Made by a program: the position numbers and the translations under genes
Notes under the pieces: generated by a model
Database searches by the model: none
The model's input: only the letters and a program-made list of their open reading frames with translations
Told to the model about the DNA's origin: nothing
Source: Kineosporia corallincola
Lineage (GTDB): Bacteria; Actinomycetota; Actinomycetes; Actinomycetales; Kineosporiaceae
DNA: 64,000 nt
NCBI RefSeq assembly: GCF_018499875.1
Contig: NZ_JAHBAY010000012.1
Coordinates: forward strand, 62,001-126,000
Direction: 5' to 3'
Shown: in pieces, positions 63,588 through 64,000 of the stretch
How positions within the stretch are numbered: the first letter of the stretch is position 1
How the letters are laid out: the number at the start of each line of letters is the position of its first letter

Positions 63588-64000
63588 ATGTCTTCCACCG
63601 AAATCGTTCTCGTGCACGGCGCGGGCGGCACCCCGACCACCTGGTCGCTGGTCCTGCCGATCCTCGAGCAGCGCGGGCACCGGGTCACGGCCGTCACCAA
63701 CCCGATGACGTCGCTGGCGGACGACGTGGCCACCACCACCGCCTGGATCGACGAGCACACCACGGACGACGTGCTGCTCGTCGGCCACTCCTACGGCGGC
63801 GCGGTGATCGGCGGCGCCGGCCTCCACCCGCGGGTGAGGGGCCTGGTCTACGTGGCGGCCTGGGGCCCGGACGAGGGCGAGTCGATCCAGGACATCCTGG
63901 CCCGCTACCCGGTGGCCCCGGTGAACAAGCACATGGTGCGCGGGCCGAACGGCGAGTGGCAGTCCTCCCGCTCGCCGGAGTACTACGAGGAGATCGCCTG
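63588..64000 (+). CDS. Alpha/beta-fold hydrolase (partial)
   Basis: First 137 residues; the gene is cut by the right edge. VLVHGAGGTPTTWS is the oxyanion-side motif and LLVGHSYGGAVIGGAG the nucleophile elbow with its Ser. Resembles EstC-like esterases. It starts 1 bp after the permease stop and may belong to the operon. Confidence 0.88.
   Translation, partial: MSSTEIVLVHGAGGTPTTWSLVLPILEQRGHRVTAVTNPMTSLADDVATTTAWIDEHTTDDVLLVGHSYGGAVIGGAGLHPRVRGLVYVAAWGPDEGESIQDILARYPVAPVNKHMVRGPNGEWQSSRSPEYYEEIA

Overview
The window is chromosomal DNA of a very GC-rich actinomycete. Codon third positions are almost always G or C, GTG starts are common, and many promoters are leaderless. A MatB-like malonyl-CoA synthetase, an actinobacterial SUF operon with a Rieske protein, a fabG-inhA pair, a short Streptomyces-type Prs and a SURF1/CxxC small-protein pair all point to Actinomycetes. 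A chemoreceptor plus two diguanylate cyclases suggest a motile member, perhaps Kineosporiales; that placement is inference. I see no tRNA, rRNA, CRISPR array, insertion sequence or phage gene. The region reads as ordinary core chromosome.

Layout. 1-5.3 kb: peptide/nickel-type ABC importer on the minus strand (dppC-dppA-dppB-dppD-dppF, the last cut by the window edge). 5.7-9.9 kb: GntP-type permease, then a DHA2 drug exporter with its TetR regulator. 9.9-15.4 kb: chemoreceptor, SGNH hydrolase, then an iron cluster (FhuF-like reductase, ribosomal protein S4, DUF2470 protein, ferritin); a DtxR/IdeR-type iron box lies between S4 and DUF2470. 15.5-20.1 kb: RidA, malonyl-CoA synthetase, Prs, MarR and a degenerate EAL protein. 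20.1-27.2 kb: TrmH methyltransferase, iron-sulfur photolyase-like protein, transglycosylase, SPFH/NfeD pair, ABC ATPase and an unknown. 27.2-29.7 kb: divergent glgA/glgC. 29.7-34.0 kb: methyltransferase and TrxR-like flavoprotein opposite an XRE-cupin regulator, then serB and a SixA-like phosphatase. 34.1-39.9 kb: fabG-inhA, quinone oxidoreductase and the TldD/TldE protease pair. 40-43.8 kb: atypical SDR, pheA, SURF1 pair, DUF3099 and a small HTH protein. 44-49.2 kb: ABC-F ATPase, zinc peptidase and tandem GGDEF proteins. 49.3-56 kb: sufR-B-D-Rieske-C-S-U-T. 56.2-59.4 kb: ABC-2 exporter, flavoprotein with tandem repeats, DoxX. 60-64 kb: a second peptide-type ABC system and a truncated alpha/beta hydrolase.

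Two genome-style signals stand out. First, a family of at least six near-perfect hairpins sharing a GACGACG/CGTCGTC stem core sits just after stop codons, mostly between convergent genes, and acts presumably as the terminators of this genome. Second, at least twelve genes have a TANNNT hexamer 6-8 nt before the start codon, which predicts leaderless mRNAs. The iron box shared by rpsD and a DUF2470 gene is the most biologically suggestive local observation. I found no strong case for a wholly new multi-gene system.
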